From: Ophiura sarsii
Lineage: Eukaryota; Echinodermata; Ophiuroidea; Amphilepidida; Ophiuridae
Reading direction: 5' to 3'
Assembly: GCA_035610835.1 (NCBI GenBank)
Contig: CM069453.1
Location: 68,078,682-68,142,681 of the forward strand
DNA: 64,000 nucleotides
Numbering within the stretch: position 1 is the stretch's first letter; each line of letters begins with the position of its first letter. The notes below the pieces were generated by a model that worked only from the letters and a program-made list of their open reading frames with translations, made no database searches and had not been told where the DNA came from. This document shows, one piece after another, positions 33,600-44,598 of this stretch. A program made the position numbers and the translations under genes.

Positions 33600-34200
33600 C
33601 ATGCTATCAAAAAGTTCGGAAATGTTCTTCAATCACAGAGTTTTTGAATATGTTTATATTGTGTTGCATGTTAATGGAAAGGTGATGTGTTCTTCTTTCC
33701 AATGATACCATATTCATAGCAATTACTTGTTTCAGTGCTCAGCAACCTGCTTGAGAATATGGGGAGGTCTCAATCTGAATGTGCCAAAATCATTACTCTT
33801 TTATCCTCAGAAGTTAATAGAGCATCGCTTTTACAACACAGCACAAAATGCTGTTTAACAGTTTTAAACAACTGGGGCTCTTCAAGCACCCTGCTTTTGC
33901 ATATTTTAAACAATCGTTTAAGCAGGGTGCTTGAAGGTTTTACACAGCGTTTTTACTACAGTGTACCTGTCAATTTAACACTACATTGAACAGATGACAG
34001 AGTTGTTCTATTGAGCGTAAAATAGTAGTGAATTTGGCACATTTTGAATGAGACCTCCGCACATTCTCAAACTAACGGGTGTCTAAGCACTGAAACAAGG
34101 GATTGCTAAGAATGAGGTATCGGAACATATCAGCCTTTCATTGATATTGAAAACAAATTTCCGAACTATTTTTGAGCAGTTTATGTTGATATTAAAAGTT
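33600..34200. repeat. ~600-bp palindrome
   Basis: Two arms of about 300 bp are imperfect reverse complements. Paired words include AAAAGTTCGGAAATG with its mirror at 34,160, CTTGTTTCAGTGCT with AGCACTGAAACAAG, and GGGGAGGTCTCA with TGAGACCTCC. At the centre TTCAAGCACCCTGCTT (from 33,877) pairs perfectly with AAGCAGGGTGCTTGAA (to 33,934), leaving a short loop. No coding. Probably a foldback transposon; ends not defined. Confidence 0.65.
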
Positions 34201-34597
34201 GAGGGATACATTCAAATAGTTCCCTGAACTCATCAAGTACCAATCAGTGCAAACCACAATGCCATATCATTGCATATCTTCATTGGGCTATTCCATTTGA
34301 AACCGTGAGATTGGATCAAGACAACTCTCCTTGTCTTGTACTTTGTAACTGTAACTTGCAATGCAATTACATCATCCAAAATCTTGGCCAAAAGTGATCA
34401 TCAGAGGACTTACGAATACATGGGACTTAAAAATGACGAATGACTCAATGTTTCATTACAGACCATACCAAACAAGAGAGGGGGCTGTGCAAAATTCCCT
34501 ATATGCATCTCAGTTTCCAACCAATTGCTGACCAAAATTTCTTTTCAGCACAAGAAAAAAACCCAGAAATTGGTACGGTTTTCTTGGGCAACTTACC

Positions 34598-34940
34598 CAG
34601 TGGCGTAGCCAGGGTCACTTGTCAGGGGGGGGGGGGGGCAAAGGGTATTTTTTCCTGGTGAACACCAGTTCGACCCGGTGGCGCAATGTATGTGACACAA
34701 TGTCAATTTGGTTCACTTTATGTGACACTGCGTCAATTAGGTTCATTTTATGTGACACAGCGTTGCATCCTTATACCGGCCTGAAAAACGGCAATTTTCC
34801 AACTAATTTGCCTGTCTTCTTTTCCTTTCCTCTTTGTCTCCTCTTCTCCCTTTCTTTCCTTTCCTTTGCCTTCCTGATTTTCCACTACCTTCCTGATTTT
34901 CCCGGTTTCAGGGGGGGGGGGGGGGCTGGCTTCGCTACTA
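34598..34940. mobile_element. hAT-like MITE containing inverted 30-bp monomers
   Basis: The left end CAGTGGCGTAGCCAGG and the degraded right end CTGGCTTCGCTACTA match the hAT-like family at 12,863. Poly(G) tracts sit just inside both ends. At 34,690-34,765 it contains about 2.5 units of the 30-bp satellite in inverted orientation (TGTGACACAATGTCAATTTG). The element is non-coding and no clear 8-bp duplication remains. Confidence 0.55.
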
Positions 34941-35261
34941 AATTTACCCTCATTTACCCCCTTCCCCACACACTATGATCCTGATAGAAACTTGAAGCCA
35001 ATGCTTGTAAGAGCAAGCATGTTTTCTATAGTTTTTAGCCTGATCCAAGCTTGAGTCTGTGTTCTAGTCCTATCAAGACCCAAGATGACCACATGGAACA
35101 AACAGTGAAACAAAAAATACGGCTGGTAAAGTCTCCACTGTGGGCAAAAAAAGGTATGTTTGTACCTATTTTTATTTTCTTCTTCTTTTTTGGAGGGGGG
35201 GGGGGGGGGTAAGATGCACATACATCATGCAAATCCTTAGCTTTTTAATGTTGTAAATACC

Positions 35262-35362
35262 TACAATGATCTTAGAATTACTGAACGAATACTAAGAATG
35301 TTTGTACTTATTTTAATGCATTTCTCATGGGATTCCAAATAATGAAATTGAACTTGATAATA
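35262..35362. mobile_element. Fragment of a CACTTTCC-family MITE
   Basis: Carries GAATTACTGAACGAATAC, ATGTTTGTACTTATTTTAAT and GCATTTCTCATGG, all shared with the 4,813 copy. It is cut off where the Penelope-like element begins at about 35,365. Confidence 0.5.
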
Positions 35363-35364
35363 AT

Positions 35365-36066
35365 TTTCGTTAGAAAATTCCAATTAGGAAACTTACTTAA
35401 TTTTCCATACGGGTTTCAACAACACATCGGTTGTCTTCCTCAGTGGATTGTGTTTGATCCAGAGCTAGTGTTTCTAGTCTGTTTCTTGATGACGTCATCG
35501 GATGATGACGCTCTCTGGATCACTGAGTCGTAAAGATGACTGAGTTGGTAAGCCCCTCGTTGCCATTTATTAGGTGCTTATGTTGGTCTACGCCTCCTTT
35601 TCTACGAATCCAAATTGATTCACGTATCCATCTAGTATTTCTAGTATCATCTCTGGCAATGATCTTCGAGTCATCCCATTTAATGACGTGGTTCTCTTTC
35701 ACTACGTGTTCGGCTATTGAGGACTTGAGTTCTGTGTTCTCGGATTCTTTTCTTGTGGACCGAGTGTATTTCTGAGCGCCCATTTTATCAGCTTCCGTTT
35801 TGTGCTCCTTCTTGCGTGTGCCGAATGTTCTGCCGGTTTCACCGATACAAGTCTTTTCGCAGTTGGCACACGGGATCTCATACACGACCCCAGCCTTGTC
35901 CTTGTTGGGAAGTTTGTCTTTGGGGTGGACGAGGATTTTTTTGAGACTGGTGTGTGGTTTGACTGCCGAGCTGATATTATGTTTGCGCAGTATCCTCTGA
36001 ACCGGTTCAGTGACACCTTGAGTCAAATTTGTTTTTGGAAGAACCAGTGCTATATCCTTCATAGAT
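35365..36066 (-). mobile_element. Second Penelope-like element fragment
   Basis: Minus-strand, heavily 5'-truncated. It encodes the C-terminal RT tail and the GIY-YIG endonuclease, then a 3' tail with an inverted pair (GATCCAGAG and CTCTGGATC). The tail also carries CTGAGGA, a possible 6-bp stem (GACAAC with GUUGUU), then GAAAC, which resembles a hammerhead ribozyme core. Target duplication not found. Confidence 0.75.
35520..36063 (-). pseudogene. Penelope-like GIY-YIG endonuclease, truncated RT
   Basis: The relevant frame starts at MKDIALVLPKTNLTQGV, the RT C-terminal tail, although the open frame extends slightly upstream into non-element sequence. The GIY-YIG core is VVYEIPCANCEKTCIGET, then GRTFGTRKKEHK. 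CxxC spacing (CANC) and downstream SIAEHVVKENH fit the Penelope endonuclease. The usual tyrosine before the IGET core is CIGET rather than YIGET. It is intact in frame to its stop but lacks the RT catalytic region. Confidence 0.8.
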
Positions 36067-36104
36067 GTGTTTTGACCAAAATAACCTAAACCCACACCAA
36101 TGCT

Positions 36105-36335
36105 GACCAAAAAAAGACATATTGGAGGCCCGAGTCAAATCTGAGTTATTGGTATGACTTGAAAGACAAATTTTAAGCTTTGAAATGACACCATGTTGAA
36201 GGCAATCAAACTTTGTAATCACAAGATATGATTTTAAGAAGTTGAAGCATATCTTTTCTATTATTTTCTTTATATTTCATCAAATATATTGGCTTCTATC
36301 TCAAAACTGTGTTTGCCGACAATATGTCTTTTTTG
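36105..36335. mobile_element. Small MITE with 16-bp ends
   Basis: CAAAAAAAGACATATTG at the left and CAATATGTCTTTTTTG at the right are inverted. About 230 bp, AT-rich, non-coding. Confidence 0.5.
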
Positions 36336-36689
36336 ACGCGACTGGTCACATTACATCAAAGACATAGAATGTCTTTGGTTACATGACAGATTAATGTTGA
36401 TGATAATACCGAACTCCAACATATTTGAGGTAGCGAACAGGTTGTGTTACAAGGAAGAGATGGGTACAAATTAGGCCTATGACACCAACAACATCCCCTT
36501 GTCCATTTACAGATATGACACATGACTGTGAATCACCAAAACCATATTGAAAAATCCCCTTTTATCACAATTCAATTTTATGACCATCACTGCCTGTTAC
36601 AAACATTTATTGTTGGGAGGGGGTTTTGAAACTAAATATAGCAACAAATTGCCATTCAAGACATGGGCAGTTGCTGTCATTTCTATTAA

Positions 36690-37058
36690 AGGGGCATTGA
36701 GAGATGTATCTATATACTAAATGAGCAAATAAAGTAAGGATAATCATCAACATAGCCCAAATCCAAATTGTCATACAATTCCGACATCGCCTGCATGCCA
36801 AATAAGCAAATAACGGCACTTCCGGCCAGGTTGAGATTTGCCGCGAAAGGCCGCATGTAAAACGATAGCATAACTTCCGAATTCAGCACCTAGTTTCGAT
36901 ATGATCATAAAATCATAACATTTTATATGATAAACGGCGAATGTTGGTCAACTGTTTCAGATGGTAGTTAGTATATGCCTAAGTATTACTTTGATGCAAA
37001 AAAACTGATTTCCAGGATAATTGAGGTCGCACTCCCATACATATCTCTCAATGCCCCT
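36690..37058. mobile_element. TTAA-flanked MITE, AGGGGCATTGAGAGAT family, copy 2
   Basis: Left end AGGGGCATTGAGAGATG, right end ATATCTCTCAATGCCCCT, with TTAA at 36,686-36,689 and 37,059-37,062. The right TTAA is shared with the next copy. Confidence 0.7.
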
Positions 37059-37062
37059 TTAA

Positions 37063-37392
37063 AGGGGCAGTGAGAGATTGCAGAGAAAAATGAAATTGTG
37101 GAAAAAAGGAACTGTTTCTATAGAAAAGGTACATAGGAACCCTGAAGTGTAATAATTTATAGGAAAACAATTGAATAATGCCGCTAGATTGAAATTTGGT
37201 TGAAGCAATTTATGTGGCGAGTGATATGACATCAAAATTACCAAATTGTGATATTTTACATGATAGACGGCGAATTCAGGCAAACGGTTTCAGATGGTAG
37301 TTAGTATAATGCCTAAGTATTACGTAGTTGCAAAAAACCCGATTTCCAGACAAATTGAGGGTGCACTCCCATACGTATCTCTCAGTGCCCCT
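37063..37392. mobile_element. TTAA-type MITE, AGGGGCATTGAGAGAT family, copy 3
   Basis: Left end AGGGGCAGTGAGAGATTG directly after the shared TTAA; right end ATCTCTCAGTGCCCCT followed by TTCA, a mutated TTAA. The interior is close to copies 1 and 2 (GGTTTCAGATGGTAGTTAGT in copies 2 and 3). Confidence 0.65.
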
Positions 37393-39020
37393 TTCATATC
37401 AAATCGTTTGGGGCCGTTCAAATAAACTACTAAACGCAAAATTTCTATTGTACAATTTCTTTTGAAAACCCACGAAAAATCCTCCAAAATGCTGGCCGTT
37501 TACACTTAAATTGTCATAAATAAAATTAAAATAATTTGGAACACCCAATAATCGACCTCCATGTGAAGCTAACAATATTTTCTCTCAATTTTTTTCTTCT
37601 TCTTCAAGCACATATATATTACAGTCGAACCGTACATAATTTTTATCTGTGTCAAATTTCAGGAAAAACATGCGCCGTTCTGTGCTTGAAAGCTCGCGTT
37701 ACACAAGAGTTTTTAGACATTCGAGTCCTACCCCGGGTTATTATGGACGCCTTAAAGGTCTCAAGCTAAATAAATTTCCTGGTTCCTCATGCAAAAATTA
37801 ATCTGATTGGATAATCAGGGCGACCGTAATTAACATTTAAAGGGTAATTTGTTGTAAACTGGCATTTTCCGTACCCTCCGTGTTGAGCACAAACGGTACT
37901 ATAGTGAATGTGTTTGTACAGTAGTGGTCTTGTGTATTGTTGCGTAGTCGGGTGTTAAGTGCTTAGATAAAGACAACCTGAAAGCAGGTTAAAGTCGCTG
38001 TACATAAAGGCCATTCTAACTTCAAATCGATTTGATATGAAGTACAAACGTACAAACGTACAAACTCTTTTGTGGACATGCTTAGAGCAGGGAGGTGTCA
38101 ACCCTACTTGGAGCATGGAGCCATGCCAACCGGAGATGTTGATAAGAATGTAAGTGGCTGAATTGGATTACAAAGGTGCATGTAAGAGCTTTTGACGTTT
38201 GGGAGAGGGATAGACTGGGTCCTCACCTCCCTCTATATGGCCGCGACCTTTTTAAATGGCGGACCAAATTGAGAGACTGCAAAGAACACCGCAAACAAAT
38301 TTGTAACACGATTTGGACACACAACTCGCCCCATTCAACTTCTGAGCATAATGAGAACGTGTTATAAGCGGACTCGACCCTACATCCAGGATTACGTTAG
38401 CATCGAGACCACCACAATGAGGTAGTCTCGGACCTGTGACCTAGTACCAAATTAGCTAATGAGAACGTGTTTACATTATTGTATGTGGACTTGTACCACT
38501 AATTCCAGAAATCGAAGCATTATTTTAACTTTTGTTTCATAATAACAAGCATATAGCGCTGCGTCGGACTGCGCCGCCGTCAGTCGCACGCTTCAAAATG
38601 CAATTTCACACGACCAAATATCGTACGCGTGGTAATTTACACAGTAAGTACACACGGCGCACTCGCTTAAACTTAACAAATTGATCATTAACTGTTATTT
38701 TTTGGATCATATAACATCCGGGTAAGCTATGGACCCAAAACCACTTCAGTATTAAGGTGTCTTTTATCGCACAATGAGAACTCAAAATCAGTGTTAACCA
38801 AGTTCCCATGAATGTGGACTCAACACATACCTAGGTATGAGTCCACATTTTCACAATGAGAACGCGACCTTACTTGAATAGAGTTAAGTGTTACCTCCAA
38901 GATGGCCGCTCATCCCAAATATGGAAGGTCTCTATTGCCAAAGCAAGAAACTCTAGATATAAGCTTCAGTTTCAAGTGAACTGCTTTCAATTAAGAATTA
39001 ATTAACAAAGAAAGCACACA
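37393..39020. other. No confirmed gene
   Basis: I see no confirmed gene. Around 38,078-38,150 a plus-strand stretch ends GATAAGAAT followed by GTAAGTGG, a good donor, and could be an exon, but no protein family is recognised. AATGAGAACGYG words recur near 38,350, 38,459 and 38,857. Confidence 0.3.
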
Positions 39021-40860
39021 TAAATGCACCAATTCATCATAACAATTACATTGTTATGCATATATTTTATTCCAATGCACCTATTGTCAAACAATGGACA
39101 TCATACAGCCAATAAAATAATGTTTACACTTGATAAAGACCAGAATATCTAGCCAAGACATTGTGATATTTCTATGTTAACATCTGCTCTTCTTTTCAAC
39201 CCCTGCTTTTCCATGTCCTGATCTTCAGTATCCATTGTTCTTCACGTCAATTATATCTACTAATGCACTGCCAGAAGTCTCAATAGTGCAAAGTCAACAT
39301 AACCAGTGACATTTCTTTTGTTCAACTGCATTATTAGAATTCTTTGTAAAATAATGTAGGTTGCTATAGTGGTAACCGATAACGTTGACCATGCATGCTT
39401 CAGATTTGCGGCAGTGCATTCCAAGGAGCGTTATGGGTCACTTGTTGATCGTCTAGAAACACATTGAATAATTTTTTAACACATCATTGAATAAAGAACT
39501 GAGATATCTTTTATATCTACAAACTGATTGGATGTACACCATTCTATGATGTTTTAACTTCTCAGATGCAGGTGTTATATTTCACTCTCAAATTTAGTAC
39601 AGCATTTATCAATCATTATCACTATCATTTTTAATTCCATCAATTAAGCACTATGGTCATTACAATGTTTTACTGGTCATTTTAGAAATGTAAAAGAAAA
39701 TACAATTAATTCATTTGATGATTATGTATGAATATGGTGTCTCCAGTGTCATGGTATATGTAATCTATGTATAGTTATGCTCTACACTTAATATATTAAC
39801 AGTTTCAACAAAAATAGTTTATAATATAATTATTATTTTTCATGGTATATTGTATTGTCATCGCAGCCAACTGGATGAATTAGCACAATATAACAATTAC
39901 AAGATTTACATAATTCTACATTAAAAAATACAAGATTTATAAAAATATATTATACAAGCTTTCCACAAAAACACCAGGTACACAGATTGAGTTGCACAAT
40001 TGAACACACTTCCATTGATCATTCTTAAAGATAACAACTCCATGGTTTTGTGAACTCTCAAAATTCTTGGAAAGTGTTTGAAATTTTGTGACATTTGGTT
40101 GACATTTTTGAATTTGTTTGAACATTTTGAAAACTGTTTAAAATGCACTAATTCAATGCAAAATGCACCAATTCAACATAACACATACATTATTATGCAT
40201 ACATTTTATTCCAATGCACCTATATTCAAACAATTTGGTCAGATGTAGGTGTTATATTTCAGTCTCAAATTTAGTACAGAATTTATCAATCATTATCACT
40301 ATTCAATTCCGTCAATTAGGCACTATGATCATGGTCATTACAATGTTTTACTTACTGGTCATTTTAGAAATGTTACAAATAATACAATTAATTCATTTGA
40401 TCATCATGTATGAATATGGTTTCTTCAGTGTCATGGTGTATGTAAATACATCTACGTATAGTTATGCTCTATACTTTCAATATATTAACAGTTTCAACAA
40501 AGATAGTTTATAATATAATTATTATTTTTCATGGTATATTGTATTGTCATCACAGCCAACTGGATGAATTGGCACAATATTACAATTACAAGATTTACAA
40601 AAATCTACAATTAAAAATACAAGATTTATAAAAATATATTATACAATGCTTCCACAAAAACACCAGGTACACAGATTGAGTTGCACAACTGAACATACCT
40701 CAGTTGATAATTCTTAAAGATAACAACTTTACATTTTCGTTAACTTTTAGAATTCTTTGAAAATATTTGAAATTGTGTGACATTTGGTTGATAGGCCCTA
40801 TTTTTTTTAATTTGTTTGAACATTTTGAAAACTGTTGAAAATTCACCAACATGTCCCAAA
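39020..40860. repeat. Diverged tandem duplication, ~0.6-kb units
   Basis: 39,555-40,150 and 40,236-40,850 align along their length at an offset of about 680 bp. Shared words include AGGTGTTATATTTCA, AATTTAGTACAG, CACCAGGTACACAGATTGAG and GACATTTGGTTGA. A third partial match (GCACCAATTCA then CCAATGCACCTAT) occurs at about 39,024 and 40,147. The region is very AT-rich and non-coding. Confidence 0.75.
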
Positions 40861-40982
40861 AATGTTGGGAAAAAAGAGGAAATAAAAGCCCTACTAACCA
40901 ACCGACCTTGCCTGAATAAAAACGCTAATTGAGGGTATCGCGGAATATGGTTATGGTTTGTTTATCGTTTTGACAGATGAAG

Positions 40983-41060
40983 CCAGTGGCAGATCCAGGG
41001 GGTGGGGCCTCCCCCCTTAAAAAAGGTGGGGGGGGGGGGGGGGGGGAAGGGAATAAAAAA
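40983..41060. repeat. G-rich tract next to a hAT-like end
   Basis: CAGTGGCAGATCCAGGGGG is followed by a poly(G) run at about 41,027-41,046 and a purine-rich tail. It is similar to the hAT-like ends elsewhere, but no right partner was found. Confidence 0.4.
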
Positions 41061-41440
41061 AAGGGTAAAAAAGGGAAAGAGAAAGGAAGAAGCTACCACG
41101 GAAGAACTCACAAAATCAAGATTCTTGTATTTTACTAGTATTTTTGAGAATCAGAATGGCTGAGGTTCTCGCAATTGGTACATGTATAACACACCAACAC
41201 ATGCTAGAACAGGAGCTCCTTTTGCGAGATCCCAAGCAGGTTCTTGCATTTCCCCCTCGCATTTTGTGGCGAATTTGAGGGTTTGAGTGAGTGTTTTATT
41301 TGTTTCAACATGTACATCCCATTTTACTTTTGGCACCTGAAAAAAGGCAAGAAAAAAGAAGAAGAAAAAAACCTTTTCACGATCGTCCGACCCAGCTTCT
41401 GAAAGTGACTCTATGAACAATCAAACAATATTTTTTTCTT
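41061..41440. other. No confirmed gene; minus-strand open frame of unknown origin
   Basis: The minus-strand frame at 41,151-41,420 reads KVKWDVHVETNKTLTQTLKF and CEGEMQEPAWDLAKG. It has plausible composition but no recognised family, and an AAAAG-rich stretch runs through its upstream part. Not called as a gene. Confidence 0.25.
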
Positions 41441-41469
41441 GGCCTTATGCAACAAGCACATACACCCCC

Positions 41470-41600
41470 ACCCCAATTGCATAATAACGGCATAATTCTG
41501 TTATACCCTACACACCAATATCGGTAGTATGCGTCGTTCTTAAAAATCATGCACTATGAATACCTCTGTAAAGGGTATAACAGAATTATGCACTATGCGG
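41470..41600. mobile_element. Short inverted repeat flanked by C and G runs
   Basis: CATAATTCTGTTATACCCT at about 41,491 is the perfect complement of AGGGTATAACAGAATTATG at about 41,576. C-rich sequence lies outside on the left and a poly(G) run outside on the right, so the whole can fold as one hairpin. Confidence 0.6.
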
Positions 41601-41950
41601 GGGGGGGGGGGGGGTGTCGGCGATGTACAAAACGTGTACATCACTGAAAAATAAACCGGGGCGATGGCCGGGCAGTGTAGCGGGGGCGTACGCTTAGGGT
41701 ACACATGTACACCCCGGCTATACGCTTAGGTACACAAAATGCATACACCGGAACAGTAACCGCGGTGTAGACACTTTGTCCCGGCTATGGGGGACCGTAC
41801 ACTTTGTCCCGGCCACGGGGGGCAGGGACTGTAGCGGGGACGTACACAAAATGGTGCCCCGCCCTGCGAGGACTGTACACAACTGTACCAGGGACGTCAC
41901 ATCGGCAATTTGTACGTTCCGGCCCTAATCCCCGCTATCCCGGGTCCAGG
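41600..41950. other. GC-rich, GTACAC-rich island
   Basis: Roughly 350 bp far richer in G+C than its surroundings. It is built from recurring GTACAC/GTGTAC, CCCGGC, ACTTTGTCCCGGC and GTAGCGGGG words in both orientations. Short open frames cross it on both strands without any family match. It may be a repeat, a degraded CpG-rich regulatory region or foreign DNA. Confidence 0.5.
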
Positions 41951-42526
41951 GATGCAATTGATAAGTGCATTACTCCATTAAATAACTCAATTTTGACAAA
42001 AATGGAGTTACTTCCTTTTGTCACGGTGGGGCAGTATAATACTTCATAACTACACTCAAATACCACTGTACAGTCACACCTGCACCACAAACCCCACCAG
42101 GAAATTATTTATGAAAAGACAGTAATCATACAGATTATAAAAAAATAGAATGCAATTGATAAAAATATTTTAACAAACCTTAAGCTGCAGAATGCATACA
42201 AATTTAAAATATAATACATCAAAACATCAACATTATATTCCACTAATAGACCAATATGTACAATTATTGGGAAAGGTAAGGCAAATTTATTCCACAGGAA
42301 TCAGATGAGTTGTTTAGCATTTTCTTATAACATTACACAGAGTTGTAAACATTGAAGCACTGAACATACTCCACCAACGTTTCAACACTTGCGCTTTCAC
42401 ACATGGGTAACATCACCCCAGCACCTCCATTGAAAGCATGTTATATCTTTGGTTATACAATGTACATAAATGCTCGATACACATGCCTGCAATACCGGTC
42501 ACCAAGCAGATATTAGTCAACTGAGC
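41951..42526. other. No gene recognised
   Basis: AT-rich. A stretch near 42,365-42,410 (CATACTCCACCAACG, CTTGCGCTTTCACAC) resembles the left part of the next MITE, so a decayed relative may be present. Confidence 0.35.
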
Positions 42527-42723
42527 CTAAAGGGCTCACCATACTCCACAATGCTCTTACTCTTTCACGCTTTCACACTTGCGTGTTCATGATTCAATAT
42601 GTCGATAACCAACATTAATTACGTCATAGAAACACATAGGTTTGGAGCCAATATAACATGTGTAGCGGTGGAAAACACTGCTGCTCAGCGGATGAGTATT
42701 GTGGAGTATGGTGAGCCCTTTAG
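42527..42723. mobile_element. Short MITE with perfect ~26-bp ends
   Basis: CTAAAGGGCTCACCATACTC at the left is mirrored exactly by GAGTATGGTGAGCCCTTTAG at the right, extending to ATTGTGGAG/CTCCACAAT. 197 bp, non-coding. Perfect ends suggest recent activity. Confidence 0.75.
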
Positions 42724-43162
42724 ATTTTGAAACAATGGTATTTCATTGAAATGCACACACATACAATCATATGTTTATGAATTGGGGTTAAAACACCCCA
42801 AATAAAATTATAATCATAATAATCTGAAGTCACTCGAAGAGAGTGCCTCATCATGCATTATTATCTATCATACATTAAATATGCTTTATTAAAATTGTTG
42901 CAATAAGTACTTATACTTATTTTGGCATTATACATGTTTAAATATAACATTCAATTTGACAGAAATTTACATGACTTGAAATACCCTATTCACTAAAACC
43001 AGGCAAAATAGGTTGCTTCTTGAATATTTACATATAGATTGTGGGTAGATACAACTACGGCTACATAATGGCAACCAACTCACACTCAAAATCATTGTTT
43101 TTGAATATCAGCAATAATAGCGGCCAATTTGTCTGATTTTCTTGTGTGAGCTTGATCGACAT

Positions 43163-43616
43163 ATCATCAGCCTGCTTCGTTAATTGCCTAACTCACTTTT
43201 CAGCAAAATTGAGTTTTTTGCATAAATCATGACTTCATTACATTATGCACATGCTGTTATAATACCTAAGTCATTGACCAATCAAAAGTTTTGATAAATG
43301 AAGAGCTTTGTTACAAAAGGGCCACCAGACCACGCCAACATGTACTCATTTTGCATTATTGAATTTGCATTGACAAATCCATGGAATTAATCAAATTATT
43401 GTATGGCTGTGTTCATCTGTTTCTATATGACTTGGATTAGTGCATCCATGCACGCCAATTGAGGCATCAACAATACAAGCCTCATTCCACATAATGAATA
43501 TCCATCCATCAATAATGCAAAATGAGTAACAGGTACACAGGTAACAGGTTTCATACTTTTGTTGTTTTCTAAGAACTAGAAAAAATGAGTTAGGCAATTA
43601 TCGAAGCTGACGATAT
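43163..43616. mobile_element. MITE with nested inverted repeat
   Basis: Outer ends: AATTGCCTAACTCA near 43,193 and TGAGTTAGGCAATT near 43,587, within inverted arms of about 33 bp. An inner pair, TACTCATTTTGCATTATTGA (about 43,342) and TCAATAATGCAAAATGAGTA (about 43,509), is perfect over 20 bp. Non-coding. Confidence 0.6.
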
Positions 43617-43673
43617 AGTACAAAAGGCACTGTAAGTTCGATGATGACTAGCTTCTGTTAATTTCCCCAGAAC

Positions 43674-43839
43674 CAAGCCTTTTGTTAAGCGGGCACCCAG
43701 GAGTTTTTTACCCTGGTTGCCAAGTTTTGGCCCCTGGTGTTTTCCAAACTTTGCACATTAAAGTATAGGACCAGGAGCCATTTTTGGTCAAAATAGTAAA
43801 AAGTAGCTCATGGTCAAGACCTGCTTAACAAAAGGCTTG
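43674..43839. mobile_element. Short MITE, CAAGCCTTTTGTTAAGC ends
   Basis: CAAGCCTTTTGTTAAGCGGG and CCTGCTTAACAAAAGGCTTG are inverted with one mismatch. 166 bp. Non-coding. Confidence 0.65.
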
Positions 43840-44049
43840 CTAAGAACATGTAGACATCGGGAATTAGGTTAGTGACAGTGTGAACCAATGGAATGGCGGA
43901 TTCAGGGAGGTCACAGAAAATGTGAGGATCTTTTGGAATTGGGGAGCAGGTCATTATCGTTTTACACATGAAGTACAGAAAATTAGTGTGGTGCCACATA
44001 AATCCATCCTGGTCATGGGAGACTAACAACTCACATAATATCAATACTG

Positions 44050-44237
44050 TAGTCTATTTCTCCTTCCTCTGGACAGTGATGTAACTGTGCAGGTGCAGCA
44101 TTTACATACCTGCATATATCTTTCATCTTTCTACGTGTGTGTATATCGTCAGCTCCTCAGGATGGCGCGTGCGTTAATTCATTGTGATCTATGAATGACA
44201 CAGTGACGTCACTGTCTTGTGGAAGTGAAATAGACTA
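44050..44237. mobile_element. Short MITE flanked by a 16-17-bp direct repeat
   Basis: The ends TAGTCTATTTCTCCTTCC and GGAAGTGAAATAGACTA are inverted. Outside them TCACATAATATCAATAC occurs on both sides (about 44,032-44,048 and 44,247-44,263), longer than a usual DNA-transposon duplication. Confidence 0.55.
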
Positions 44238-44598
44238 TTACCCAATTCACATAATATCAATACCACTTCCCAGATTCTTGCAGCAAGTGCACATGTAAAT
44301 TGCTCCAATGACTATTGGGCTAATGACTCCGAATCAAACTTTTGAAAATTTGAAGGTGATTTCAAATGGTTCATACCTAATTCCCCAACACCCATATTTA
44401 TGTTTAGTGCAAATAAAATGAGCTACCTATTTGATACTTACTTACTCAACCAGATGGCGTAAGTTACGTGGCGTAGTGATAGGGGTAACGTGTGGACATG
44501 TGGTCAGAATAAAACAAATATTTGACCAAAACAATTGCATTCAGAGGAAAAGCTCAAAAATATAGGGTGTTCAATGAAAAAGATTGCATAATATACCT
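44238..44598. other. No gene recognised
   Basis: No coding or RNA feature seen. The right edge (GCATAATATACCTTTAA) resembles the end of an ATATTATGTGATC-family MITE. Confidence 0.35.

Noticed and set aside
34748..35232. Charged or proline-rich frames on the minus strand
   Set aside because: Translations of pyrimidine-rich and poly(G) tracts; composition is simple-sequence driven.
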